Assembly (NCBI GenBank): GCA_030737875.1
Contig: CM060919.1
Coordinates: 806,355,160-806,419,159 of the forward strand
Direction: 5' to 3'
Length of the DNA stretch: 64,000 bases
Source: Allium sativum
Taxonomy: Eukaryota; Streptophyta; Magnoliopsida; Asparagales; Amaryllidaceae
Position numbers and translations under genes: made by a program
The notes under the pieces: model-generated
What the model was told of the DNA's origin: nothing
Database searches by the model: none
Seen by the model: only the letters and a program-made list of their open reading frames with translations
Shown here: piece after piece, positions 1-11,960 of the stretch
Numbering within the stretch: position 1 is the first letter of the stretch
Layout of the letters: every line of letters begins with the position of its first letter

Positions 1-275
1 TTCACTGCACTAATAACGTAGCCACTAATCCTTCGCTATGTCCACTTTGCCCCATGGAGTCACAGAAACCCCACTGCACTGGCTCATAGCCTTACTAATC
101 CTTATTATGTCCACTCTGCCCCATGGAGTCGTAATGACCCCACTGCACTGGCTCATAGTCTTACTACGCATCACTTTGCCCCTCGGGTCATAATGACCCT
201 ACTGCACTGATAACGTAGTCTTGCTACCATCACCTTGCCCCTCAGGTCATAATGACCCTACTGCATTGATAAGTA
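1..275. repeat. About 60-bp tandem repeat inside the antisense LTR
   Basis: Four or more degenerate units each carry TTGCCCC(AT/TC)GG, then a short variable part, then CC(C/T)ACTGCA(C/T)TG and (C/A)TA(G/A)(C/T)CTT. Units begin near 40, 110, 168 and 225. The array lies in the part of the LTR that corresponds to about 42420-42560 of the intact element, where no such array is evident, so it appears to be specific to this copy or subfamily. Confidence 0.7.
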
Positions 276-1900
276 GCCCATCATTCATTTTTAGTGGTGA
301 ATCGAAGTTATGAACGTCGACAACTCCTTAGCACACGTCCCGCAGCAAAGTCCAACCATGAAGTGAACTCATTGGTTCCCAACTGGATTCTGAGCTCTAA
401 CTTCCCATATTGGACTACCTTTGCATCTCGGGTTATTGGTCAATACTGGGTCGGTTTGGATCAGAATGCTCCTTCTTCACTGGATCGGGTCGGGTCGTTA
501 TCACCCCCTTGCGGATCGGGTCGGGTCTCCAGCTTGCCACGGTTCGGATCGTCATCGCGGTCCTCTTTCTCTTTGCTTCAGATCATGCTCCTCTTCTTGG
601 TTCGGATCGGAATACCCCCTACGGGTCGGATCGTGCTCCTCCAGCTCGTGGCTTCCCCCGGTTCGGATCGGCGTCTCGTTGTGCATCGGATCGTGGATGC
701 TGCTTTCCTCTAGTCGGATCGTGATACGAAGCACAAGTGGATCGGATCGGGTAGCAGTTCACGGTTGGCGCTCGTGGGCCTTGCGCAGATGGTTCGTTTC
801 GGAGGAGATGACTCGACTCGTGGTGATGTCCCACGATCCCATAGGGCGATCCGATCGACCCTCAATCCCCTATCCGATCTGAATCCCTGCACCTTGTCCA
901 GCGAGTTGTTTACGCCCCTCGACGGCGTTTTCGACCATTCCAACTATTCTAATCAATCACAAAGCATTTCATACAGTCATAGCATCATGCATAATCAACC
1001 ACAAACATCAAAACACCAATATGATAGGTAGAAATGGAACAAACATACCCAAAATCCCATATTTCCCCTTAAGCATGTTTAGGTAAAACTAATGATAGGA
1101 TTAGCAAAACTTAACCAAATTAACCCAAATTCATATCAGAGGTCTAAAACATCATTCCGAATTTTATAAACATTTTTCCAGAATTTTATCATGTTTAAAT
1201 TCGCTAATTAACACTAATCACCCCTAATTAGCCATAATTAGTGCAGAACTATGCAAATCACTCACCTTAGCCACAAAATAAACTAAGATCTGAAATAAAT
1301 CTCTGATTTGATGTGAATCCCAATGCCAAACAGCAGCTCCAATGTTGCTTTGGTGTAGATCTTCCTTGATTAGAGGTTGGTAAGCCAAATCCTTGACCAA
1401 AAGATGATTTGGAGGTGATTTAGAGGTTGGAGGCCATTTTTAGGGTTCATTGGTGATAAGTGGAGGCTAGAAAACTGAAATGGAATGACCCTCTATCTCA
1501 CTTCAGCCTTCCCATAACCCTAATCCCGAAATGGGTTATGGGCCTACTCACTAATCACCCGATTTGGCCCGGTTAAGCAGTTTTTCAGCTTCCAAACCTT
1601 ATTTCAGCCATATCTCCCAAACGGTAAGTCCGTTTCGCTATTATGACCACTCTACGGAAAGGTAAACCATCAAACAAATCTAATGGAAGTCGTTTCAGGT
1701 CAAAATTCCTTTCCAATCAAAAGTTATGGTCAAAACAGTACTAACTAGGGGCAAAACGGTCATTTAAAAATCGACAAAAATCATGAACATGGGAAATGAC
1801 TCTAATGGATGTTTCCCAAAGTTACATGACCATACGACTTCATACGGGAAAGAAATAAACATTCTACGATCCCCCGATGCGTAGGATACGAGTCATTACA
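1..1900 (-). repeat. Partial LTR of a Tekay-type gypsy element, antisense, cut by left window edge
   Basis: Read on the minus strand this begins TGTAATGACTCG at 1900 and runs leftwards off the window. Many blocks match, as reverse complement, the LTRs of the intact chromovirus at 40720-50664: the start with its CGTAGAAT and tacgaagtcgtatggtcatg blocks, the segment around the AACGGACTTACCGT motif, the GGATCGG-rich stretch (here TCGGGTCGG at about 470-880) and the TTTGCTGCGGGACG block (here near 335-350). The sequence right of 1900 is not a polypurine tract, so this end is the outer end of a 5' LTR or of a solo LTR. The candidate TSD is GTATC at 1901-1905; its partner is outside the window. The copy is clearly diverged from the 40720 element, so it is older. 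Open reading frames here are by-products of the GGATCGG repeats. Confidence 0.85.
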
Positions 1901-3223
1901 GTATCGATAGGGGTTTCTAAACACTCAAGTACGACAAACCGACACAGTATGTTTTGAAAGAGGGTAAATGATTTTTTTTTTTTACCCAAACTATATTTTG
2001 ATATAAACGAATGATTAATATTGGAAATATTGTAGTATGTTGGATGTGTTGGTTGATTATAATTGAAATGGTTATATAAATAACCAATTTGAGTTCGTAT
2101 AATGTAAAAGCAGATTAATTAAATCTGAATTAAATCAGAATTGGAATTAAAATTCTAAAAACTGGGAAAAATGTTCGTAAATGGATTTGAGTTAAATATA
2201 AGAAAATTTTAAGATCCTGGGAGATTTTAAATTGTTTACAAGTATCGTGAATGATATTTTGAAAAAGATTTCAAAATGGAAGTATTTAAATATGGTTTTG
2301 ATAAGTGATATAGTATTGAACTCACTTCGATAGCTGGGAAATAACTCTGGTGATACTGGCCACATCATCAGTGTTCATTTTCGAGTTGTAAGTGACAGAT
2401 TACTACCAAATATTTTGTTTTCGAATTATTTTGGGAAAAGGAAGTTGTTTTGAATCCCGAAAGGGAATAACTTATTTTAGAAAAACTAAACTGTTTAAAA
2501 TTTCCGGGAAGACAATATAAATTAAAAACAAATTTAAAGAAAATTGGCAAAAGAAAATTGAAATTGAATTAAAACCAGAAATGGAAATCAAATAGAAATT
2601 TGTGAATGCAAACTGGAATTGAATAAAAACCAGTAAGGGGAAATTGAATTGAAATAAAACGATATCGAATAAAGTTGGATTTGTGAGTTATAAATTTGTT
2701 TAAGTATATTGGACGGGTAAGTAAGAGTTGAAATTGGTAATGGAATTTAAGATTGAGAATGAGGTTTTCTTTGACATAGGATGGTTGGATTTGAGAACAG
2801 ATGATTGGAGATTGATTGGGATAACTTTGGTATATGCTGAATTGGCAGCATAATGTAAGGATTTAATGATATGCCCGACAAAAGGTACACGTTTGTTTTT
2901 ATGGATTTGGTGATTTATGGGCCGATTTGGCAAGCCGCTTGGCTTTTTGATTTTCTTTTTGAAAGGAAAGGGCCTAGAGAGGCGAGTTGGGGTTTGAACT
3001 ATTGACCAATACAAAGGAGGTACTGGCGAAATTTTTTGAAAATTTCGGGTGTTAGAAAATTTTCAGCATTTTAGAAAATTTTCGTTGATAAGAATTAATT
3101 AATATTTTAATTGAAATTAAATTGGTTCAGTTGAAATTGAAGTTGATAAGTAAACAAATAAATTTGTACTAGTCAATAGGGTTTGTTCTCTACCTTAGCA
3201 ATTTCGAGGACAAAATTATTTTT
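1901..3223 (+). other. Non-coding AT-rich interval upstream of a gypsy polypurine tract
   Basis: No coding sequence is supported. The interval ends in a hairpin (3200-3217) and a purine tract (3224-3235) that directly precede a plus-strand LTR, so at least its right part is the 3' untranslated internal region of that gypsy element. Short open frames at 2368-2550 and 2700-3014 on the minus strand have no recognisable domain. Whether the whole interval is internal element sequence or an older inserted repeat cannot be decided here. Confidence 0.5.
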
Positions 3224-3235
3224 AGGGGGGAAGAA
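3224..3235 (+). promoter_or_regulatory. Polypurine tract (plus-strand primer) of the giant-LTR gypsy element
   Basis: The purine run AGGGGGGAAGAA is immediately followed by TGTAACGACCC, the usual layout of a Ty3/gypsy polypurine tract and 3' LTR start. Confidence 0.8.
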
Positions 3236-4659
3236 TGTAACGACCCGTAATTTTAGTGATATAATAATTTATTTATTTAATTATATAAATAGGGATTGAG
3301 AGGTTGAAATGGTCGTTGAATTAAATAATATTGAATATTTAATTAAAATAAATAATATAATAATATATTTAGTTTCTGAAATAGTCAGAAATAGTGGAAT
3401 TCACAAAATGGTGTGAATTGGATCATCTGTGATATTTAATTCGGTTTAGAATTGAATTAGAATAACGAATTTATTATTTTACGACAGTTGAACGTATAAT
3501 TATATTATAATTATAATCGAGGTCGAAATGGCGCTATAGTTCGTTACTTGGCGATTTGAACTTTAACTGAATGTACAGGGTCCATTTTAAATCGGATTTC
3601 TGTGAAACAAGAAACGTTCGAACCTGGTGAAGTATATTTTTCTAGTGGAAGAGAAAAATCAGGATTTCATCGTGTAGATTTTGATTTATGTCCAAATCAA
3701 ATTTTAGAAAAGTCTCTATGGAATTCCTTTATAATTTATATCGATTTATTTGTATTTTAAAATAGATTTTTAAATATAATCGAATATCAATGTAACACTG
3801 GATTTGAAATATTGAGTTATAAATCCCATTGGAGCTGTATGATATTCTATTGTGAATATATACGATAATATTTATTTTTAAATATTAAATTTAATTGTTT
3901 TTAAATATATTTATATATTTAAAGGGGTTATTTAGGGGTTTAAAAATAGCCACTTTTGCAAACGAAGTCGGAATTCGACGAAACTAATTTTGTTGGATCC
4001 GCAATGTTATATTTTTGTTAGATTTCAATTTCCGTGATTTTTGAAGTCAGTATGTGGCCGTACGGATTTTTAATGTGAAAAAAACAGTTAGTATTTTGAC
4101 GGTTAAAAAATGTTGTGTGAGCAAATGGAGTCGGAATTCGATGAAACCAATTTCGTTGGGACCGTAATGTCGAACTGAAGGTGCATGTCAATTTTCGTGA
4201 TTTTTGGGTATCACGTGTGATCATAGGAATTTTGAAGGACAAATATATATAATGTTTTCTTAAAAACAAATAAAAATAATCAATAAAAATATATTAAAAC
4301 CTACCTATATAATATCCTTACCTATCCTTAACCCTAACTTACATCCTCTAGTTAACACATTTTTTCTGCCGTTCTTTGTACAGCAAAAGGAAGAAAAATG
4401 GTAGACAAAATAAATCCAAACAAATATAAATAAATTCCTATAAAATGCTAAAACCACATATTTAGCCTCCTAGTGTTTGGATCATCATCCCCGTACCCCT
4501 TTCTCTGAGCTCGACGCAAGTACAGACGCACCAAGACTGAGCAGTGCGACCTAGGGTTAGAAATTTCATGAGAATGGTGCATCGATGTGGGTTTTCAAGA
4601 GTGTATTTAACTCACAGTGGAAAATCGAGTTTGTATGCCATGGTTGGGTGATTTCCGCT

Positions 4660-4920
4660 CAAATAATTGTCAATGCCTGCTACTGTGAAGCCGACGACGC
4701 AACCTGAGAAGAGGGGGCGAGTTGATGTTAATGGTGTCGGCAAGGAGGAGGCCGAGATGAGAGGGAGAAGGGTAGTCTCGGCGGTCGGGTTCGGTGGGGT
4801 GGAAAGGGAGGTAGAATGGAAGAAAAGCTCGGCTATGTCTTTAAGAAAGGCTGGGCGTGAGTTATAGGAATTGGCGAAGAAGATGCGTGGAGGGGGTATG
4901 GGCTTACGAAGAGGGAGATG
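4660..4920 (+). other. GC-rich island inside the giant LTR
   Basis: A G-rich stretch stands out from the AT-rich LTR. It holds a 66-codon open frame (4667-4867) with no recognisable domain. A GC-rich stretch also lies about 1-1.2 kb from the start of the minus-strand giant LTRs (about 30590-30900 and 52040-52250), but there the strand bias is opposite. It may mark a promoter or leader region; no function is assigned. Confidence 0.45.
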
Positions 4921-5579
4921 GGCTGGATATGAGGTAGAGGCCCAATAGTTTTAAAACCAAATAAGTTTTTAATTTAAAGGTGTACGAACTTCTAAAATAC
5001 ATTCCTTTGTCATACGAGGTCGGAATCGAGTGAAACAAGATCCGTTGGGATCGTATGGACGACATCTACGCACTGGAACTGACTGGGAGTGTATTAGAGC
5101 ACGTTACAATTTATAGCAAAATAAATTGTCCGTCTGAATCAACAGACGCAAATCGTTATTTAATGGTTAACGTAAAAGGTGAGTAAAACTCACTAACTCT
5201 TCTCAGTTATATTTTTATAACGTATTTTTATAACTAATAAATAATGGTTGTTTGCTGTGTGTTGGATGTTTGGTTGAACTGCTAGTCAGTTGATTGAAAA
5301 TATAGATAACGATATAAATATAAATCGTTAATCAAATATTGATTCTGTTTAGCAGAATATTTCATAGTAAAATGAAATTGATGTTAATTTTATTGTTTAA
5401 CATCTGTGGATGCAGGGAAACAGGTCGGAGGGACCCAACTGGGTTCCTCAACATTTATTTTACTATTTTACATATATTGTGTTATATGATGTGATATGAA
5501 ATCTATTGTTGATTTTGCATGGTTGAATGATACTTATCATTGTTATATGGTATGTTAAATACCATAAAGAATACTGGAA

Positions 5580-6930
5580 TGTTAAAAAAGAAAATTTTCA
5601 ATGATATACTGAAAAAGAAATATTTATAAAATCAAAAGATTTTATAAAAAGAAAATATTTATTTATAAAATAAATAGATTAAAAAGGAATACTTATTTGT
5701 TAATCAAATAGATAGAATTGAAGGTAAATATTTGTAGAACATTTACAAATAGAATTGAAAAAGAAATATTTGTAAACAATTTACAAATAGAATTGAAAAG
5801 GGATATTTATTTGAAAATGAATTGAATAGAAAGAGGAAATATGTGAAACAAATAGAAAAGGGAATAGTTAGATTATCAAAGGAATTACCTATAAAATCAA
5901 TAGATTTTATAAAAAGAAAATATTTTATAAAATAAATAGAATTATCAAAAAGGGATTTATTTTGTAAATAAATAGATTATAAAAGGAAATACTTGAAAAG
6001 TCACTAGAATTGTATAAAAGGAGAATTTTACATTTTGAACCCGTGCTTCGCACACGGGTACAACATGATATGGATTTAAAAGCAAAGATTTTAAATAGAA
6101 TCAATTCCGACAGATAGATTGAGAAGATAAATTTATAAATAATATTTTATAAATTAAATAAAATGTTTATCATTGGATAAATAGAATATATAAGTCGGGA
6201 CTTATATAGAGAAGTAAGAATCGATTTCAACATCGACAACTGAAACTGAATAGAGACGTAGTGTTAATCAGTTAGAGTAAATCGATTAGAGTTAGAATTA
6301 ATCGAATTAGAGTTAACTGAACATAGTTAATCGAATTAGAATTTATTGAATATTAGTTATTCAATTAGGGTTGACCGGATATAGTTATTTGAGATAGAGT
6401 TAGTCAAACATAGTTCTTCAGGATGAATTGCCATTTCGTACGACTACTAGCGTAATTCGCAGGGCTGCGGATAGCCTATGGCGGTCAGATGTTTCCTGAG
6501 GGAATCAGGCGAAACCATTGTGATCGCTGCGATCTAGAGTCAAGCAAATAGAGTTAAATCGAATATTAGCCATTCGAAATAAAGTTAAAACAGACATAGT
6601 TATTCGAATATTAGTTATTAGATAGGAGTTAAATAAGTTGAGTTAAATAAGTTGAATTAATCAAGTAAGTTAATCAAGTTGTGTTAATTGAGTTAAGTTA
6701 GTTAAGATGAGTTAATCAAACCGAGTTAATCCAAATTATAAATCCAAAGGAGTTATTCGAAATAGTTTATTCGCATAGAATAAAAGGAGTTATTCCAATA
6801 TAATTTATTCGAAAGGAGATTTATCGAATGTCAATCATTTGAAGATAGTTAATCGAATGTAAATCATTCGAAGAAAGAGTTATCGAACATAGTTTATTCG
6901 AAAAGGAGCCATCGAATAGAGATTATTCGA
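5580..6930. repeat. Irregular short repeats in the giant LTR
   Basis: From 5580 to 6010 a TTTATAAAAxGAAAATATTT theme recurs together with self-complementary pieces such as TTTGTAA/TTACAAA. From 6230 to 6930 a GTTAATCGAATTAGAG / TTATTCGAAAxGGAG theme recurs many times with variation. These look like decayed tandem repeats rather than genes. Confidence 0.6.
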
Positions 6931-8609
6931 AAAAGAGAATTATACACTGAATTCGATTATATCGAATTCGGGAAAGTAATATTTGCTTTCCGGTTTAATC
7001 AAGATTTACTTATTTATTAATAAATTAGTGGTTCAATTATTTAGTTAAATTAAGGAATACAAGTTACATTTTGAAGTTGGATAATTAAGAAGAAAGGAAT
7101 TATACCGCTATAGTTAAAATCAATGTTTTAAATAAAGAAGGGAATTCATAAATAGAATCCGAGTTACGTAACGAAGTTGATAAAGGTTAACTTTGTCTAT
7201 ATCGAGGTTAGAGATGTTGTTCAGTTAAGGTCTGAGAGGTAATTATACCCCAACTTGATTGACTTCGTTTTTAACTAAGGGATGGGTAAGGTTCAATAGT
7301 GAAGATGGATTTAGTGAATTTAGTTAATGAGTGTAGTGGTTTAAATTGGCTTCGTGATGTTTTATTTAAATCAAATGAATAATTTTTGGGAACATTTTCC
7401 AAATATGATCAGAGATATTTTCTAATCATAGAAAATGAAATGTTGATGAGCAAGAATACTGGAATGACAGTGATACATGAACAGAGATGGAAATGTTTTC
7501 CAATGATTGATGACGTATATTCCCTAAATTTAGAAAAATAGAAATGTTGAGTATATAGAAACGGGAAATGAATAAATTAATGATAAATTAAATTAAAGGA
7601 GATTAGTGTTGATTGATGTTTGATCGATAGAATTTCTATCTAGAAATAAGATCGTTGGTTGTACACCTATTCTCCTTTGATAGTTAGATCACCGACTATC
7701 GAAATTTTTGACCATTGTTCCGTCGTCAATACGGAGAGACCGGGATCAGATTCATTATCTGAAAACCACTTTGTATAGACGTTAGCGTTGCGATCAAATA
7801 TGATGAAGATAATTGAAGACGGAGTTATGCAAGGGCTATCCTGTTTACAGAATAGTGCTTTCCGTTTGTCCAGTCCCAGGACAAACGTGAATGGACGAAT
7901 GTCTGACAGAGTATATCTGATGGATCGCATAAGTTGATCTTTTCAAACGTACTTACGTTTCGCGGCGGGGGAATTCGTTTCTCTTAGCTTTATACCCATG
8001 GTATTTTTGGGGAAATCAATTTGTGAATTGGCGGGTATGACGATGTGGCATTCAAAGTGAATGGTGGTCAGATGTTTTAAATGATACGTTATAACCTCAA
8101 GCCTCATGAACCGGGAAATGACAGAAATCAGGCAGGCAGCATGGCTAAGTGGGTCGCTCGCCTGCCTAAGTGGGTCGCTCCCATTAGGGTGTATATCACC
8201 TATCTAGAGGAAATCCATTTCATTAATTTATCTATTTTCGACGTTGTCCCTTTTCGGGAAACGGTGGGTAGCTCCCAACCGTTGGTGGTAACATTCAATA
8301 CACTCAAGCGAAATGAGTGGTCGGTCATGTGTAGGCCGGGTTGCAAGACGTTCTTGTTGAACCCAGTGTATTAGTCTCTAGAGATACATTATCGGCAGGT
8401 GGTCCCATACCTTGTCATAGTCGAAAATCCCAGTTCGTTACATTGACATAGCAACGTATGTATGTCGACATATATATGTATGAAAAAATTTTTTTTAACT
8501 ATTTTTCATGTGTTTAACTATATATATAATTCTGGAAATTCTTGAACTAAATTTAGTGATGTAAATGAGTATTATAAGATGTACAATCATATGGAAACAT
8601 ATTTATAAA

Positions 8610-8857
8610 CAGGATTTTCTTTTAAAGGACAAACTTTGAAACTTTTTAGTGAAAATAATGGGAAGTTTAAAATTAGGGAGTAGGACCTATTTACACTAAA
8701 AGTGGAGTTCAGGGGGCCCACTATCCATTCCCCATTTACACTAGAATTTGGAATTTTCACTAAATTCTAAACTTTTCATATTTTTCACCAAATTATTGGT
8801 TAAGTTTGTCCTTCTCTCTATTTTCCAGTTTACATATTATATGAACATATTTATAAA
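8610..8857. mobile_element. MITE-like inverted-repeat insertion in the copia LTR
   Basis: These 248 bp interrupt the copia LTR relative to its sister at about 57085-57100. A core at 8625-8813 has inverted ends: AAGGACAAACTT at the left and AAGTTTGTCCTT at the right, with arms that stay similar for about 50 bp. The insertion is bounded by a direct repeat of AACATATTTATAAA (8596-8609 and 8844-8857), longer than usual MITE target duplications. There is no coding capacity. The family is not recognised. Confidence 0.65.
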
Positions 8858-9183
8858 ATTATAAGGTTTAAAACTATATAAATATAAAACTGTAGATATA
8901 TTTAAATATATAAAACTTTAAAACTTATATTTGAAATCAAAAGTAAGATGGAAAAACTATTTGAAATTAGAATTAGAATTTTGAAATTTAGAATTTGAAA
9001 AACAGAATTTGAATTTGAACCTGGAGTGCTATTTAGAGTCTTACATATAACCTAGACTCTATTACTATATTTGTCTTGATCTCTTGATAACTTGATTACT
9101 CATGAGTCTTGAATCTCTTATGAATTCTGAATCTCTAAAACTAGACAATCTTCAGTATTTAAGTCCTGCACACGAATCCTGTA

Positions 9184-9206
9184 TATATATATATATATAT
9201 ATATAT
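9184..9206. repeat. AT dinucleotide microsatellite
   Basis: An uninterrupted run of alternating A and T in the copia 3' LTR. The sister LTR has a shorter, interrupted run near 57430-57475. Confidence 0.9.
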
Positions 9207-9279
9207 TCTAGACAGAGATGTTAGTATATATTTTATAATTAATGAAAACTGAAATAAGGTTGTTATTATCAAAACTCCA

Positions 9280-9293
9280 TTCTCCCCCTTTTT
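9280..9293 (-). promoter_or_regulatory. Polypurine tract of the antisense copia element
   Basis: The minus strand reads AAAAAGGGGGAGAA, followed by the LTR start TGGAG. This tract and the upstream GTCGTCATC match the usual 3' end of SIRE-like Ty1/copia elements. Confidence 0.8.
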
Positions 9294-9603
9294 GATGACG
9301 ACAACCTTAGTTTATAGAATATTCATACCTGTTGATTCTGATCCTTCTAATACTCCCCCGTCAATATGAATCCTATATATTCTCCCTTAAACTAAGTCTA
9401 TATTTTATGTACTCTTCCTTAAACTAAGCCTATATCTTATAATTTCTCCCCCTTTGCCATTATCAAAAAGAAATTCTAAATATACTCCTCCTAAATTCTA
9501 TATCTGTCTATACATGTCCTATGATTTTATAATAAAGTAAATTTCTTCCCCTAAATTCATGACTATACTATTGTAATACAATCACTGTATAATTTAAACC
9601 AAT
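9294..9603 (-). other. 3' internal remnant of the antisense SIRE-like copia element
   Basis: Non-coding pyrimidine-rich sequence between the polypurine tract and the left end of the giant minus-strand LTR. The element resumes at 53211. No coding sequence is seen. Confidence 0.6.
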
Positions 9604-10867
9604 TGAAACGACCCAAACTCGCCCTTACGAGAAAGGCCGGATTGAGTTGAGAATACGACAAATCAGAACACAAACAAAAGAATATTTCATTGATGTTACA
9701 ACAATTTACATCAGAGTCCAAGAATATAACAGAGTATGAATAAATAATATACATCATAAAAATATCAAAGATTTAAATTACATTAAAATACATAGCAGTG
9801 GAAAAATAATACATAACACAAATTAATGAAATACACGGATACAGCGCTTTCCAAATATAGCTCCAGCTGTAAACTAGGATCCTGTAAAAATAAATCTGCA
9901 AAACCAAAACTACTAGCTGCTCGTGTGGAAAATAGGGGCATCCAGAGTTTAGGTTAAAACAATAAACTCCAGGTCAGTCATGTGACTGGTGTGATAACTA
10001 AAACAGTTATTTAAATCTTTACTTTAAAAATAAAGTAAATCAAGGGACCACACCGTATAACACGGAACGGGTTTCCTCCCAAGAATACTAGTGCATAAAA
10101 CAAACAACGCAATGCTTTTCGAAAAATGGAGCTACTATAAGACACATGTCCCATCACACAATGCAACGCAAGCCGGAGGATAAAGTTTTACCTTATAATA
10201 GCCAAACATGCTTGGTACGTTTAAAACAAATCATTTAGATATTACTATAAGTGTATAGTGTCAAAATCACTTCAAATATAAATGTATCAATCATAGACGG
10301 CATAGTATCCCATGCTGCTATGTCGCCATACTAGGTTTTACAACTAAAATCGAAATGTCATGTATTGGAAATTGGATTCCAGCTATGAGTCAAGACCAGG
10401 GATGACCCCTCACCGATTCAAGACACTCTAGAAAATGCCTCAGGATCCCTCGTAGTGAACCCTTGGATCTTCAGGGCTAGGCCACACTTACATTAGTGGA
10501 TTAGTATTCCTGAACACACGTTTCCCGATCCTATCGGACCTATCCATCGGCCCCGTAGTAACCAATATAACCGAGGTGCCTCGCTATCCATCATCCACAT
10601 AGGCAAAAATATAAAATTCTAGGCTCCATATCGTGACACCACCCATAGCTAAAAAGAAACTTCCTGCATTCACTTAGTCACGATCCCGTTTTTGTCTCAT
10701 ACCGAGGTGTGAGGCTCGCGAATTAACGCTATACACAAAGCTATGCTATTTAAAGCCGTGCTTTGATCATCAACCACAAGATTTTGCTTTTCAACAGAAG
10801 CCTTGATCATTTGCATCTTAGCATGCCACACTGACAATTCACGTCATGCTACTGATGCCTATTGATA

Positions 10868-10993
10868 TATAACCTCTAAGCTCATACGTCTTAGAGAAGG
10901 GCGTTAAGCAAGAGAATAAATTCTCTGCCACCAATCAGATATATATTTAATAGAAATCAATCGGCATAAAATAAAATCCAATGTCAGACACAT
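10868..10993 (-). repeat. Duplicated hairpin block, copy 1
   Basis: This block of about 125 bp recurs at 11831-11960 in the same LTR and at 27217-27340 in the solo LTR. It holds two adjacent hairpins: TCTAAG (10875-10880) with CTTAGA (10890-10895), and GAGAA-TAAA-TTCTC (10911-10924). Confidence 0.75.
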
Positions 10994-11830
10994 ATCGATT
11001 TACTAGTTCGTTCCAGGTCTGAATGAAACCGGAGGCACCTTATTCGTTGTCCCATATGTCCAATAGAAGAGAGAGGTCCTCGCAATCTCCAAGTACGTCT
11101 AGACGATCACCACTTGTTACCTTGTCTTGGGTGTACATCCAAATCAAGACATCAGTAATCATCCAAACGATGTGAAGACCTTTGGTCTTCAACCACCGCC
11201 TTCATCGTTGACTTATCGTCGTATCAATTATTCAAAATGGGTATAAACCCGGCCTTTCTAAATAATTCACGTATCTTATAAACAAGTGCTATAAAAACAC
11301 AACATACGCCTCGTTCCAATTCAGAATATTCTTTTATTCAAATATTCACATCATCAGGGAAAGGTTTCCATTAATTTTATCAAAGATAAATTCTTCAAAT
11401 TTATTCTTTAATCTTCCTTTGGATATCAATTCAAACCAAAGTAATGTTTATCCAAACTAGTTAGGATTAGCACATCTTACCGAAGTAATCATATGTTTAA
11501 TTTCCCAATCCCAACCTATTCATCCCATGGAGCAAAACAGGTAATACTCCATATCTAACACCAAGGTGTTATTGGTAAATGTAATTACCATTTCACGTCA
11601 AATCTAATTAAAGATTTAACTATTGCTTGAAGTAAAACTGGTGATAATCCATTCTCGATCATTTCACAAATTTGATAATTTAAATTATCATTTTCACATT
11701 CCAATCTAATTAAAAGATTCATTAAAACTCCACTTAGTTTTAATATTCTAACAATCATTATTAATGATTATTTAACTTTGGGAAATCAAACATGCCGCAT
11801 CAACAATCTACACCGTACCATTGATTTCTG

Positions 11831-11960
11831 CCGATATATAACCTCTAAGCTCGTATGTCTTAAAGAAGGGTGTTAAGAAAGAGAATAAATTCTCCGCCAC
11901 CAAACAGATATATATTTAACAAAGATCAACAATACAGTTCGAAATACAATGTTAGACATG
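11831..11960 (-). repeat. Duplicated hairpin block, copy 2
   Basis: Second copy, about 963 bp from the first. The first stem is weaker here (TCTAAG 11844-11849 with CTTAAA 11859-11864), while GAGAATAAATTCTC is kept. Confidence 0.75.

Larger units (their letters stand above)
3236..8442 (+). repeat. Giant (about 5.2 kb) 3' LTR of a gypsy-type element
   Basis: It starts TGTAACGACCC right after a polypurine tract and ends GTTCGTTACA, so it has TG/CA termini. Downstream sequence from about 8443 matches the interior of the antisense copia LTR at about 56945-57546, which fixes the right end as an insertion boundary. It has no coding capacity: an AT-rich body, a GC-rich island at about 4660-4920, and irregular repeats at 5580-6010 and 6230-6930. 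Short segments, for example the TCGGAATTCGACGAAACTAA block near 3969, resemble the minus-strand giant LTRs at 25986-31815 and 51396-53210, so the families are distantly related. A length above 5 kb is extreme and recalls LTRs of Ogre/Tat elements or of LARDs, but no protein is present to assign a lineage. Confidence 0.7.
8443..9279 (-). repeat. Remaining part of the 3' LTR of an antisense SIRE-like copia element
   Basis: It is homologous to about 56945-57546. Shared blocks include the AGCAACGTATGTAT motif, the GTGTTTAACTATATATATAA motif and the GATGTTAGTATATATTTTAT motif. On the minus strand the LTR begins TGGAGTTTTGATAA at 9279, directly after the polypurine tract. The other part of this LTR (matching 56222-56940) is missing because the giant LTR element ends at 8442; the rest would lie left of the window. 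It carries a 248-bp insertion (8610-8857) absent from the 5' LTR, and an AT microsatellite at 9184-9206. Confidence 0.8.

Noticed and set aside
294..943. Overlapping open frames at the left edge on both strands
   Set aside because: They arise from TCGGGTCGG repeats of an antisense LTR. The Ser/Gly/Arg-rich translations have no domain.
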